DNA of 45,083 bases from DAHUYF01 sp035509275 (GTDB lineage: Bacteria; Pseudomonadota; Alphaproteobacteria; ATCC43930; CGMCC-115725), in contig DATJLU010000228.1 of the NCBI GenBank assembly GCA_035509275.1, positions 1 through 45,083 on the forward strand, read 5' to 3'. The translations under genes were made by a program, and so were the position numbers. Shown piece by piece: positions 1-9,019 of the stretch. The notes below the pieces were generated by a model. That model was not told the origin of the DNA and searched no databases. It saw nothing but the letters and a program-made list of their open reading frames with translations. Within the stretch, counting starts at the first letter, position 1. Each line of letters opens with the position of its first letter.

Positions 1-44
1 TTGCCTCAATGCCGGCGCGGGGTGGGGCCGCGCGGGGACAGAAA

Positions 45-446
45 TCAGACGCGCCGGCGCTTGCGCGGCCGGCAGCCGTTATGCGGGATCGGCGTCATGT
101 CGCGGATGGCGGTGACCGAGAAGCCCACCGCCTGCAGCGCCCGCAGCGCGCTTTCGCGCCCCGAGCCGGGTCCGCTGACCTCGATCTCCAACGTCTCCAT
201 CCCATGTTCGCGCGCCTTGCGGCCCGCGTCCTCGGCGGCGACCTGCGCCGCATAGGGGGTGGACTTGCGGCTGCCCTTGAAGCCCTGGCTGCCGGACGAC
301 GACCAGGCGATGGCGTTGCCCTGGGCGTCGGTGATAGTGATCACCGTGTTGTTGAACGTCGCCGCCACATGGGCGACGCCGGACGTGATATTCTTGCGCT
401 CCTTCCTACGGGGGCGCGCTGCCGCGGCTGTGGCCGGTCTCGCCAT
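45..446 (-). CDS. rpsK: 30S ribosomal protein S11
   Basis: A 133-residue S11, a platform protein of the small ribosomal subunit that binds 16S rRNA near the mRNA exit. The family blocks are intact: the GVAHVAATFNNT strand, the GSRKSTPYAAQ segment and the basic C-terminus PHNGCRPRKRRRV. The extra Ala/Pro-rich stretch at the N-terminus (about residues 4-12) is normal for alphaproteobacteria. An AGGA sequence lies 9 nt before the ATG. It follows rpsM after a 105-bp gap on the same strand and is probably co-transcribed with it. In related genomes rpoA and rplQ come next; the window ends before that can be seen. Confidence 0.97.
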   Translation of the reverse strand: MARPATAAAARPRRKERKNITSGVAHVAATFNNTVITITDAQGNAIAWSSSGSQGFKGSRKSTPYAAQVAAEDAGRKAREHGMETLEIEVSGPGSGRESALRALQAVGFSVTAIRDMTPIPHNGCRPRKRRRV

Positions 447-551
447 GAGAGGTGGTCCTGTCTTTCAATTCCGCGCCGCCCCAGGCGCCTTTTGCGGCGA
501 TCGGACGGCAACCGTGAGTGCTGCGTGACTGCGCCGGGCAGCGAGACCGGC

Positions 552-929
552 TTACTTGGTAACCTTTTTCTTACCGGCAATCGCCACGGCCTTGCCCTTG
601 CGCGTGCGGGCATTGGTGTGGGTGCGCTGGCCACGCACCGGCAAGCCGCGGCGGTGGCGCAGGCCGCGATAACAGCCCAGGTCCATCAACCGTTTGATGT
701 TCATCGCGACTTCGCGCCGCAGATCACCCTCGACCTGGTATTCACGGTCGATCAATTCGCGGATGCGCAGTACCTCCTCGTCGGAGAGTTGGTTGACCCG
801 CCGCTCATCGGGGATGCTCAGCCGGGTGCAGATTTCCTGCGCCTTCGTCGGGCCGATACCGTAGATGTAACGGAGTCCGATGGTCACTCGCTTGTTGGTC
901 GGGATGTTCACGCCGGCAATACGCGCCAC
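552..929 (-). CDS. rpsM: 30S ribosomal protein S13
   Basis: A 125-residue S13, the head protein of the small subunit that contacts the P-site tRNA and the large subunit. It begins (V/M)ARIAGVNIPTNKR, has the GIGPTKAQEIC helix-hairpin region, and ends in the basic tail RTRKGKAVAIAGKKKVTK. The reading frame stays open upstream to 1007, but the GTG at 929 is chosen because the family starts at MARIAGV and an AGGAG ribosome binding site lies 8 nt upstream. Unlike the usual order secY-adk-rpsM-rpsK, neither adk nor secY lies upstream; a promoter at 1048-1075 appears to drive the pair. Confidence 0.96.
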   Translation of the reverse strand: MARIAGVNIPTNKRVTIGLRYIYGIGPTKAQEICTRLSIPDERRVNQLSDEEVLRIRELIDREYQVEGDLRREVAMNIKRLMDLGCYRGLRHRRGLPVRGQRTHTNARTRKGKAVAIAGKKKVTK

Positions 930-941
930 GCCTGCTGCTCC

Positions 942-969
942 TGTCCGCCCGGCGGGGGAACGCCGGACA
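942..969 (-). promoter_or_regulatory. hairpin beside the rpsM ribosome binding site
   Basis: In the rpsM leader, TGTCCG and CGGACA form a 6-bp stem with a second 3-bp GCG/CGC stem inside. The 3' arm touches the AGGAG ribosome binding site. In E. coli the alpha operon is autoregulated by S4 through a structured rpsM leader, so a role in translational control is possible here, but this is only inference from position. Confidence 0.3.
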
Positions 970-1047
970 TTTGCTGGGTCCCCTTGTGGGGGGAGAAAAC
1001 GGGCCAAACGGCATCGCCCCCGGGTGGGGGTGAACCGAAGGGCCGGG

Positions 1048-1075
1048 ACTATAGTCTGTGTAAATCCGGAGTCAA
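1048..1075 (-). promoter_or_regulatory. sigma70-like promoter for rpsM-rpsK
   Basis: On the minus strand, TTGACT (1075-1070) is followed after 16 nt by TATAGT (1053-1048). Both hexamers match 5 of 6 consensus positions. The expected start near 1041 leaves a leader of about 110 nt before the GTG of rpsM. Between here and the membrane-protein gene ending at 1466 there is only the repeat at 1266-1429. Confidence 0.6.
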
Positions 1076-1265
1076 CGACCAGCGATCAAGATCGCGCGAG
1101 GCCGGTCGGCCGATAGCGACCCAAGGCGGAGCGACGCGGGCAAACGTGCGGGTCTGGGGTGTTTTGGAGGTGACGATCTCCGATGGGTCCCTGCGGTAGG
1201 CACACCCCTAAGCATGGTTAGTGCCACCTTTCGCAAATACTGTCACGTGTGAGGACCCGATCCGG

Positions 1266-1429
1266 ATGTCATTGTTGGGGTGGACGGCCCCACGGCATCG
1301 CGTGCCAAACTTGGGGCGAGGAGCGGAGCGACGAACCAATCTCGTTCGTGCAGGCTCATGAACCGTGCGCTTTCCCACGGGACATTGCTTGGTCCTGCCA
1401 CGCTTTGCTCGCGGTCCTCGCAATGACAT
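1266..1429. repeat. interspersed palindromic repeat (SLRGTKQS type)
   Basis: A 164-bp element bounded by perfect 9-bp inverted ends, ATGTCATTG at 1266-1274 and CAATGACAT at 1421-1429. On the minus strand it reads GTCATTGCGAGG...AAGCAATG, the signature of a widespread non-coding repeat. When mistranslated, this repeat gives 'MSLRG...TKQ' proteins in many databases. It is the only recognisable content of the gap between rpsM and the gene starting at 1466, apart from the rpsM promoter. No transposase is associated. Confidence 0.75.
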
Positions 1430-1465
1430 GGCGCAGTCCGTCTCGCGCTCCCCCGAAATTGGCCA

Positions 1466-2311
1466 CTAGCGACGCGCGGCCTCCGACTTGCTGCGCCGGT
1501 GCAACTGTCGCAGCGATAGCGTGTGCAAAAGGATCGAACTTGGCACAACGAAAGCCGGGGTCAGCACATTCGGATACACGCCGGGATTGAGCCCCGGTAC
1601 ACCCGGTACGATCAACTGGAACCGCCCGGGCGCGGTGATCAACCCAAGGGTGAGGGCCACAGCAAAGTCGGCAAGGCCAAAAATGTTCCAGATGATTGCC
1701 GCCCTCCGGCCATGAGCAATGTCTGTCGCCACGGTGATCGCCGCCGGCAGGGCGAACAGGCCGGTCAGCAGATCGCCGATTCCCGCCGGCAACGAAGACA
1801 GTGCTGGCAGCCCGCCATGCAGCCATGCAGCCACGGGCCAGATGCCAAAAACACGATAAACCTGAACCGCGACCAACCAGGGCAAGGGCATCGCATCGAG
1901 CACCTCTCCCACCCGCTTCGACATCAGCAACACTGGCACGCCGACGATCACCGGCAGAAAGATCGCCGACGGCAGCACCGGCAGGGATGAAGCGCCGGCG
2001 AGCAAGGCGCCATTGATCGCCGCACTCCAGGCGACCGCGAACCAATGCGTGTCCGGGATCATGATCGCCAGCCAGGTCGCACGCCGTTGCCCCGGCGTCA
2101 GGCCGGTCCGTTCCAGGCCGAGCCACAAACCGACCGCGATCACCCCATGCGCCATCAGTTGATGCGCCGTGGTCGGGAAGCCGCTGGTCTGGATCAGCGG
2201 CTGCCAATAGATCAACGCAACCCAAAGGGCCATCAGCGGAATGAGCCAATACAGCACACGCGAGGCGGGGCGCGGTGGGACCAGATCTGCGGGAACAGTG
2301 GTGGCGCTCAT
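1466..2311 (-). CDS. multi-pass membrane protein of unknown function
   Basis: A 281-residue hydrophobic protein with about seven or eight predicted membrane segments, for example near residues 18-40, 50-70, 80-110, 112-130, 170-195 and 205-225, and a basic C-terminal tail. I do not recognise a family. The ATG overlaps the stop of the upstream methyltransferase as TGATG, so the two are very probably translationally coupled and share a function or regulation. No catalytic motif is evident. An enzyme plus membrane partner divergent from a LysR regulator suggests a small metabolite-responsive unit, but the substrate is unknown. Confidence 0.7.
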   Translation of the reverse strand: MSATTVPADLVPPRPASRVLYWLIPLMALWVALIYWQPLIQTSGFPTTAHQLMAHGVIAVGLWLGLERTGLTPGQRRATWLAIMIPDTHWFAVAWSAAINGALLAGASSLPVLPSAIFLPVIVGVPVLLMSKRVGEVLDAMPLPWLVAVQVYRVFGIWPVAAWLHGGLPALSSLPAGIGDLLTGLFALPAAITVATDIAHGRRAAIIWNIFGLADFAVALTLGLITAPGRFQLIVPGVPGLNPGVYPNVLTPAFVVPSSILLHTLSLRQLHRRSKSEAARR

Positions 2312-3162
2312 CAGCGGTTCTCCCCGTACACCCGGGTTGTTTGGGACACAGCCTCAAATACCGCGGTCAGGACGCCCAGGCGGCCCTCCATGAGGTTGCG
2401 TCCGAGGTTGGAGACATGCTCTGGGAAGTCGGGCCCCATCACCACACTGAGGTTTGGGAAAAGTGGCGCCCCGGATGCGCGCAACTGAGCGAACCACGCC
2501 TTGGCGGCTTCGGTGTCGTCTCGCCATTCAAGGGTGCGGAAACCCGCTGGCTCGATCGCCTCGCGCGTCGCGGTGGCGTTCCAGAGAAAACTTGTTGCCG
2601 GCGTTCGCGCCCACGGGAGCGGAAAATGCGGCTCAGCACCGGTCGAAACGACATCGAAGGACGCGAACTTGCCGCCCGATCTCAGAACGCGCCGGATTTC
2701 GCGGTAAAGCAATGCGCGGTCTGCGATATTCATCGCGACATGCTGCAGCAGCACAAGGTCGAAGCGACCGGTATCAAACGGAATCTGCAGCGCGCTGGCG
2801 GTCTCGAACGACACCTGCCCGCTTAGTCCTGTGCGCTCGGTCAGATAGCGCGCGGCATCGACGAACGACTCGCTGAGGTCAACGCCGACAACGCGGCAGC
2901 CATGGGTTGCGGCCAAAAACCGCGCCGGTCCGCCGATGCCCGAGCCGATATCGAGAACGAACATGCCGGCAGCAATCCCGGCCAACCTGGCAAGCGCCGC
3001 GGTCGCCGCGAGTCCGCCCGTGTGAAACTGGTCGAGGCCAGCCAGTTGCTGTGGCGTAAGCCGCTGATCCTTCGGCCCCAGCGTAGCGAGCGCCGTCCTC
3101 AGCCGCTGGGTCAGGCCGGCGGCACGATAGTGATCGCGCACACCGTCGAACTCGTCGTTCAT
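2311..3162 (-). CDS. class I SAM-dependent methyltransferase
   Basis: A 283-residue methyltransferase of the UbiE/sterol-methyltransferase type. Motif I (VLDIGSGIGGPAR, about residues 69-81) binds S-adenosylmethionine. The following acidic residue in VVGVDLSESF, the FDLVLLQHVAMNI strand and the RVLRSGGKFASFD post-motif complete the Rossmann fold. The ATG at 3162 is preferred because TGAGG sits 6-7 nt upstream; another ATG at 3174 has no such site. The gene overlaps the following membrane-protein gene by one base and is divergent from a LysR gene, its likely regulator. The substrate cannot be read from the sequence. Confidence 0.85.
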   Translation of the reverse strand: MNDEFDGVRDHYRAAGLTQRLRTALATLGPKDQRLTPQQLAGLDQFHTGGLAATAALARLAGIAAGMFVLDIGSGIGGPARFLAATHGCRVVGVDLSESFVDAARYLTERTGLSGQVSFETASALQIPFDTGRFDLVLLQHVAMNIADRALLYREIRRVLRSGGKFASFDVVSTGAEPHFPLPWARTPATSFLWNATATREAIEPAGFRTLEWRDDTEAAKAWFAQLRASGAPLFPNLSVVMGPDFPEHVSNLGRNLMEGRLGVLTAVFEAVSQTTRVYGENR

Positions 3163-3214
3163 GCTAAGCCTCATCGTTGGCGCATCAGCACGTATGACCG
3201 CTTCCGGTGAGCGA

Positions 3215-3236
3215 CTATCGTCGATAATGTCGATAG
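3215..3236. promoter_or_regulatory. palindromic operator candidate for the LysR regulator
   Basis: CTATCG (3215-3220) and CGATAG (3231-3236) form a perfect inverted repeat with a 10-nt spacer. A shorter palindrome, TATCGTCGATA (3216-3226), overlaps its left half. It lies in the 77-bp gap between the divergent methyltransferase and lysR genes, only 3 nt before the lysR ATG. This is a typical arrangement for an autoregulating LysR protein that also controls its divergent neighbour. Confidence 0.5.
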
Positions 3237-3239
3237 GGT

Positions 3240-4154
3240 ATGAAGCAAAGCTTAACAGTCAGGCATGGGGCGCTCGACGGCGTGGAAGCCTTCCTGAGCG
3301 TCGCCAGGCACCGCAGCTTCCGCAGAGCCGCCGCGGAACTCGGTGTGACCCCATCGGCGATCAGTCAGACTGTCCGCGCGCTTGAAGCGCGCGTCGGCGC
3401 CGCATTGTTCATCCGCACCACCCGCAGCGTAGGCCTGACGGAAGCCGGCGACCGCTTCTTTTTGCGCGCAAAGCCCGCTTTTGAGGAACTCGTTGCCGCA
3501 ACCGAAGCCGCGCGTGACCTGGGGCAGCGGCCCACGGGGCAGTTGCGCCTCGCCGTTTTTCGCATCGTCGTCCCGCTGATCGTCGAGCCAATGATCGTGT
3601 CATTCCATCAGGCCTATCCCGAGATCGAGGTCGAGATCGCCGCGAGCGAAGAACTGGTAGATCTCGCAGCCGGGGGCTTCGACGCCGGTATTCGCCTTGG
3701 CCAGTTCATCGCGCCCGATATGGTCGCCGTGCGGCTGACACCGCCGTTTGCATTCGTGGTGGTCGGCAGCCCTGATTATCTGCGCCGGCGAAAGCCGCCG
3801 GAACGCATCGACGATCTGCGTCATCACGCATGCCTGCGCAGGCGTCGTCCAAACGGGTCGATCGCACCCTGGCGCTTTATCGATGGCAACAAGACGGTCG
3901 AGGCGATTGTGTCGGGACCGCTGATCGCGCACGACTTCCCCACACTCCTCGGAGCGGCGATCCAGGGTTTGGGGCTCGCGCTGGTACCCGGCCCGCTTGC
4001 GAAAGCCCCAATTGCCGATGGCCGATTGCAGCCGCTGCTGACGCGGTTCGCGGTGACGACGTCTGGGGTTTTTCTGTACTATCCTGACAAACGCCAAGTC
4101 CTGCCCAAGCTGCGTGCGTTCATAGAGCATGTCAAATACCGTGGCACCGATTGA
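3240..4154 (+). CDS. LysR-family transcriptional regulator
   Basis: A 304-residue LysR protein. The N-terminal winged helix-turn-helix spans about residues 13-72, with the family pattern FLSVARHRSFRRAAAELGVTP followed by SAISQTVRALEARVG. The rest is the periplasmic-binding-like effector domain (about 95-295), of the AaeR/DmlR-like subgroup judged by the AAGGFDAGIRLG block. No clear ribosome binding site precedes the ATG, because the palindromic operator candidate abuts it, so the start is less certain than the frame. It is divergent from the methyltransferase/membrane-protein pair, which it probably controls. The effector is unknown. Confidence 0.9.
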   Translation: MKQSLTVRHGALDGVEAFLSVARHRSFRRAAAELGVTPSAISQTVRALEARVGAALFIRTTRSVGLTEAGDRFFLRAKPAFEELVAATEAARDLGQRPTGQLRLAVFRIVVPLIVEPMIVSFHQAYPEIEVEIAASEELVDLAAGGFDAGIRLGQFIAPDMVAVRLTPPFAFVVVGSPDYLRRRKPPERIDDLRHHACLRRRRPNGSIAPWRFIDGNKTVEAIVSGPLIAHDFPTLLGAAIQGLGLALVPGPLAKAPIADGRLQPLLTRFAVTTSGVFLYYPDKRQVLPKLRAFIEHVKYRGTD

Positions 4155-4189
4155 CTTCCCTGCTTGGCAACGCACGGCCGCGGGAGCAG

Positions 4190-5023
4190 ATGCCGCGCAT
4201 GGACTCGATGCAGGTGTTCGACCGCGCCGCCGTGCGCCAACACCGCGACCGCGCGGCCTCGCGGGTGGACCGTGTGGCCGAGGTGCTGCGCGACGCAACG
4301 GAACGATTGCTCGACCGGCTTGACGATACGACGATGCATTTCACGCAGGCGCTGGATGTGGGCGGCCGCGGCGTCGTGGCACCGCTTTTGCGCGCCCGCG
4401 GCATCGCGGTGGTCAGCAGCGACCTGTCGCCAGCAATGGCGATCCGGAACGGCGGACTGTGTGTGGCGGCGGACGAGGAGTTCCTGCCCTTCGCGCCGGC
4501 GAGCTTTGATCTGGTGGTGGCCAGCCTGTCGCTCCACTGGGTGAACGACCTGCCCGGCGCGCTGATCCAATTGCGCCACGCACTGCGACCCGGCGGCCTT
4601 CTGCTTGCTAGCCTGCCGGCCCTTGGCACGCTCGACGAACTGCGCCGCGCCCTGACCCAGGCCGAGGTCGCGCTGACCGGCGGCGCTGCCCCCAGGGTGT
4701 CGCCATTCCCGGACCTGCGCGACTGCGCCGGACTGTTGCAACGCGCCGGATACGCGATGCCCGTCGCCGACATGGAGATGATCCAGTTGCGCTACGCCAA
4801 TCCGCTGGGATTGCTCGCCGATCTCCGCGCCGCCGGCGAGGCCAATGCAGTCCGTCTCCGCGACCGCCGCCCGCCGCCGCGCGATCTGTTTCCGATGGCG
4901 CTGGCGGCGATGCCGGAAGCCGAGGGCCGAATCAGCGCGACATTGCGGATGGCCGTCATGACCGGATGGGCGGCACAGAATGCCGCCATGGCGGCCGATT
5001 CAGGTCCCCCGGGCGGCCGATAG
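4190..5023 (+). CDS. BioC/NDUFAF5-like SAM-dependent protein
   Basis: A 277-residue class I methyltransferase-fold protein. The N-terminal signature MQVFDRAAVRQHRDRAA is typical of the alphaproteobacterial relatives of mitochondrial NDUFAF5, a complex I assembly factor reported to hydroxylate an arginine. It is also close to BioC of biotin synthesis. Motif I is LDVGGRG, and FDLVVASLSLHWVNDLPGAL is the characteristic BioC/NDUFAF5 block. The frame is open back to a TTG at 4151, overlapping the lysR stop, but the ATG at 4190 has GGGAGC just upstream and matches the family start. Choosing between a complex I role and a generic methyltransferase needs more than this sequence. Confidence 0.8.
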   Translation: MPRMDSMQVFDRAAVRQHRDRAASRVDRVAEVLRDATERLLDRLDDTTMHFTQALDVGGRGVVAPLLRARGIAVVSSDLSPAMAIRNGGLCVAADEEFLPFAPASFDLVVASLSLHWVNDLPGALIQLRHALRPGGLLLASLPALGTLDELRRALTQAEVALTGGAAPRVSPFPDLRDCAGLLQRAGYAMPVADMEMIQLRYANPLGLLADLRAAGEANAVRLRDRRPPPRDLFPMALAAMPEAEGRISATLRMAVMTGWAAQNAAMAADSGPPGGR

Positions 5024-5120
5024 GGTCCCAAGACGACCGGAGTGGGCGCTTCTGCTGGCAGGCCACGCCCGGATCGATTATACAATTATCAAGGGAGAGC
5101 CAAACGTTGGGGTATAGGGG

Positions 5121-6085
<965 letters not shown>

Positions 6086-6089
<4 letters not shown>

Positions 6090-7069
6090 GCGCGCTGGTA
6101 GCGGCCGAAGGCGTGAGCCGCCGCTTCGCTCTCGGCGGCTTGCTCGCGTGGCGGCCGGCCGTGCAAGCGGTGACGTCGGTCGACCTGTCGATCGCCCGCG
6201 GCGAGACGGTTGGCCTCGTCGGCGAGAGCGGCTCCGGCAAGAGCACGCTCGGACGGCTGATGCTCGGATTGATCGCGCCGAGCGCCGGCCGCGTGATGCT
6301 CGAGGACACCGACCTTGCGACGCTCGGCGCGGCGCGGCTGCGCGCCGCGAGGCGGCGGATGCAGATCATCTTCCAGGATCCCTATTCCAGCCTCGATCCG
6401 CGTCGGCATGTCGGCGCGCAGATCACCGACGGGCTTGCCATCCACCGCATGGTGCCGCGCCGCGAGCGTGCCGAGCGCGTGCGCGCGCTGCTGGCCCAGG
6501 TCGGGCTGTCGCCAGCCCATGCCGAGCGCTACCCGCACGAATTTTCCGGCGGCCAGCGCCAACGTATCGGCATCGCTCGGGCGCTCGCCACCGGCCCGGA
6601 GTTCCTGGTGGCGGACGAGCCGGTGTCGGCGCTCGATGTGTCGGTCCAGGCGCAGATCCTCGCGCTGCTGGCCGATCTCTGCGCGCAGTCTGCGGTGGCG
6701 CTGCTGTTCATCAGCCACGACCTTCCCGTCGTTCGCAGCCTGTGCGAACGTGTGGTGGTGCTCTATCTTGGCCGGGTGATGGAGGCGGGACCCGCCGCCG
6801 CCGTGTTCGACACGCCCCGGCATCCCTATACCCAGGCGCTGCTCTCCGCCGCGCCGAGCATCGATCCGACACGGCGACGCCAGCGGATCTTGCTCGCGGG
6901 CGATCCGCCAAGTCCCGCGGCGCCACCGTCAGGCTGCGTTTTCCGTACGCGGTGCCAGCACGCCACGGCAGCCTGCGCCGAGCTGGTTCCGCCGTTGCGC
7001 GAGCGCGGGCCAAGCCATCGCGTCGCCTGTCTGCGCGACGATCTCGCTGGGAGCCCGGCCCCGAGATAA
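6086..7069 (+). CDS. peptide-type ABC transporter ATPase (DppF/OppF-like)
   Basis: A 327-residue second ATPase, normally pairing with the DppD-like protein to form the heterodimeric motor of a peptide importer. Visible motifs are Walker A GESGSGKST, Q-loop IFQDPYSSLDPR (the typical DppF form), signature FSGGQRQRIGIARAL, Walker B FLVADEPVSALD and switch FISHDL. The C-terminus has the oligopeptide-type cysteine block CVFRTRCQHATAAC. The ATG at 6086 is chosen because it overlaps the upstream stop (ATGA), although the frame is open further upstream. The membrane subunits must be encoded elsewhere, or the system is incomplete. Confidence 0.88.
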
Positions 7070-7149
7070 GCCGAAGAGTACCGCGAGTCCCTGCAGGACA
7101 AGGCGGCCTTGCATGGCACAAGGCAGGAAATTCCTTGTAATATCAAAGC

Positions 7150-8976
7150 ATGAGGCGTCGCCTGCCAGCCCGGTCGCTCGGCCGCGCCCGGCCCGGAGAC
7201 CGGCTGGCGTGGGCGCTCGCCGTGCTGCTGGCGCTCGCCGGCGCCACGCCCGCCTTCGCCGACGTCGCGTACAAGACCGAGATCAGTCTCACCGGCCTCA
7301 AGAACAGCCAAATCACGGACGCGCTCAAGGCCGCCTCACAGCTCGTCGCGCTGCAGAACAAGCCGCCGCCGAGCAATGCCGCGCTGCGTCGCCGCGCCGA
7401 GAATGATCTGCCGCGGCTCGTCGAGGTGATGCATGCGGAGGGCTATTGGTCGGCAAAGGCCGACTTTCGGCTCGACACGACAAAGAAGCCGGAGCAGGTG
7501 ACGGTCACGATCGATCCCGGCCCGCTCTACACGCTGGCGAGCGTCGTCTTCCGCACGCCCGACGGCACCGAGCCGGCGCTGCTTCGATCGCTCGGTCCCG
7601 GCGCCTTCGGGCTCGAGGTCGGCGGCCCGGCGCGCTCGGCTCCGGTCACCGCCGCCGAGCCGCAGATCGTCGAGCAATACGCGCATAACGGCCATCCCTT
7701 CGCCAGGGTCACCGAGCGCAAGGCGGTCGTCGATGTGGCGAAGCACGCGATGAACGTGACCTATACCGTCGATCCCGGCGCGGCGGCGAAGTTCGGGCCG
7801 GTCACCATCGCAGGCCTCAAGGATGTCAACCGCGATCTGATCGTCCGCCGCATCGCCTGGAAAGCAGGCACGCCCTATGACGGGCGCATCGTCGATGCAA
7901 CACGGCAGGACATCGTCAGGACCGGCCTCTTCAGCGCCGTCCGCATCGACCATGCCGCCCAGCCCGATGCGCAAGGCGAGGTGGCGATGACCATCACGCT
8001 GGTCGAAGGCCCGCCCCGCTCGATCGGCGCCGGCGTTGCTTACAACACCAATATCGGCTTTGGCGGCCAGACCTTCTGGGAGAATCGCAACCTCTTCGGC
8101 AATGGCGAGCGGCTGCGCCTCACCGCCGGCGCGGCACAGAAACAGCTCGGCCTCGCCGCCGATTTCACCAAGCCCGATTTCATCGATCGCGATCAGAACC
8201 TGCTCGCCAGTGCCGGGCTGCTCGACCAGACGACCGATGCCTTCAACAGCCGCCGCCAGCAGATCTTCCTCGGCATCCAGCGGCCGCTGCTGCCTTCGCT
8301 CACCCTCATCGCCGGGCCCGATTTCGAGCACGCCGTGGTCCACCAATATGAGCAAGGCTTGAGCAATGAAGACTACACGCTCATCGGATTGCCCGTCGTG
8401 CTGCGCCGCGACACGACCGACGATCTGCTCGATCCCACCATCGGCGGCCGCCAGACGCTGACGGTGACGCCTTATCACACCATTGCCGGCCCGACCCTCG
8501 ACTTCGTCAGCTCGCGGCTGGAGCTGCGGCATTACCAGCGGCTCAACGATACCGGACGACTGGTCCTCGCCGGCTTCGGCGCGCTCGGCTCGATCGTCGG
8601 CGCCAGTTTGGACGACGTGCCGGCGGATAAGCGGCTCTATGCCGGTGGCGCCGGGTCGGTCAGGGGTTATGCCTATCAGCATGCCGGACCGCTTTACCCC
8701 AGCGGCGTGCCCGTCGGCGGCATCTCGAGCCTGGAGCTCGGCCTCGAGCTGCGGTACCGCATTACCAATACGATCGGCGTCGTCCCCTTCGTCGAAGGCG
8801 GCAACGTCTATCCGACGAATTTTCCCAACAGCACGAGCTTGTTCTGGGGTGCGGGCATCGGCCTGCGCTATTACACGCTGGTGGGCCCCGTCCGCCTCGA
8901 CCTTGCCACACCGTTCGATCATCGTCCCGGCGACAAGCCGATCGAGGTCTACATCAGCATCGGCCAAGCGTTCTAA
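7150..8976 (+). CDS. tamA: TamA-like outer membrane assembly protein (Omp85 family)
   Basis: A 608-residue Omp85-superfamily protein. It has an N-terminal signal peptide (hydrophobic about residues 18-35, ending TPAFA), then POTRA-like repeats to about residue 280, including the GLKDVNRDLIVRRIAWKAG segment. A C-terminal beta-barrel follows, with the loop-6 signature GSVRGYAYQ and a terminal phenylalanine. It is shorter than BamA (about 800 residues) and the gene lies 43 bp upstream of tamB, the classic TamA-TamB arrangement. The complex spans the periplasm and is linked to outer-membrane protein insertion and lipid homeostasis. Confidence 0.92.
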   Translation: MRRRLPARSLGRARPGDRLAWALAVLLALAGATPAFADVAYKTEISLTGLKNSQITDALKAASQLVALQNKPPPSNAALRRRAENDLPRLVEVMHAEGYWSAKADFRLDTTKKPEQVTVTIDPGPLYTLASVVFRTPDGTEPALLRSLGPGAFGLEVGGPARSAPVTAAEPQIVEQYAHNGHPFARVTERKAVVDVAKHAMNVTYTVDPGAAAKFGPVTIAGLKDVNRDLIVRRIAWKAGTPYDGRIVDATRQDIVRTGLFSAVRIDHAAQPDAQGEVAMTITLVEGPPRSIGAGVAYNTNIGFGGQTFWENRNLFGNGERLRLTAGAAQKQLGLAADFTKPDFIDRDQNLLASAGLLDQTTDAFNSRRQQIFLGIQRPLLPSLTLIAGPDFEHAVVHQYEQGLSNEDYTLIGLPVVLRRDTTDDLLDPTIGGRQTLTVTPYHTIAGPTLDFVSSRLELRHYQRLNDTGRLVLAGFGALGSIVGASLDDVPADKRLYAGGAGSVRGYAYQHAGPLYPSGVPVGGISSLELGLELRYRITNTIGVVPFVEGGNVYPTNFPNSTSLFWGAGIGLRYYTLVGPVRLDLATPFDHRPGDKPIEVYISIGQAF

Positions 8977-9019
8977 GGGATGCGGATGAAGGGCCAACGG
9001 AAACAACGGAACGGGCAAG

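Noticed and set aside
1208..1429. 73-residue minus-strand ORF beginning MSLRGPRAKRG
   Set aside because: It is translated from the interspersed palindromic repeat; such 'SLRG...TKQ' proteins are known artefacts.
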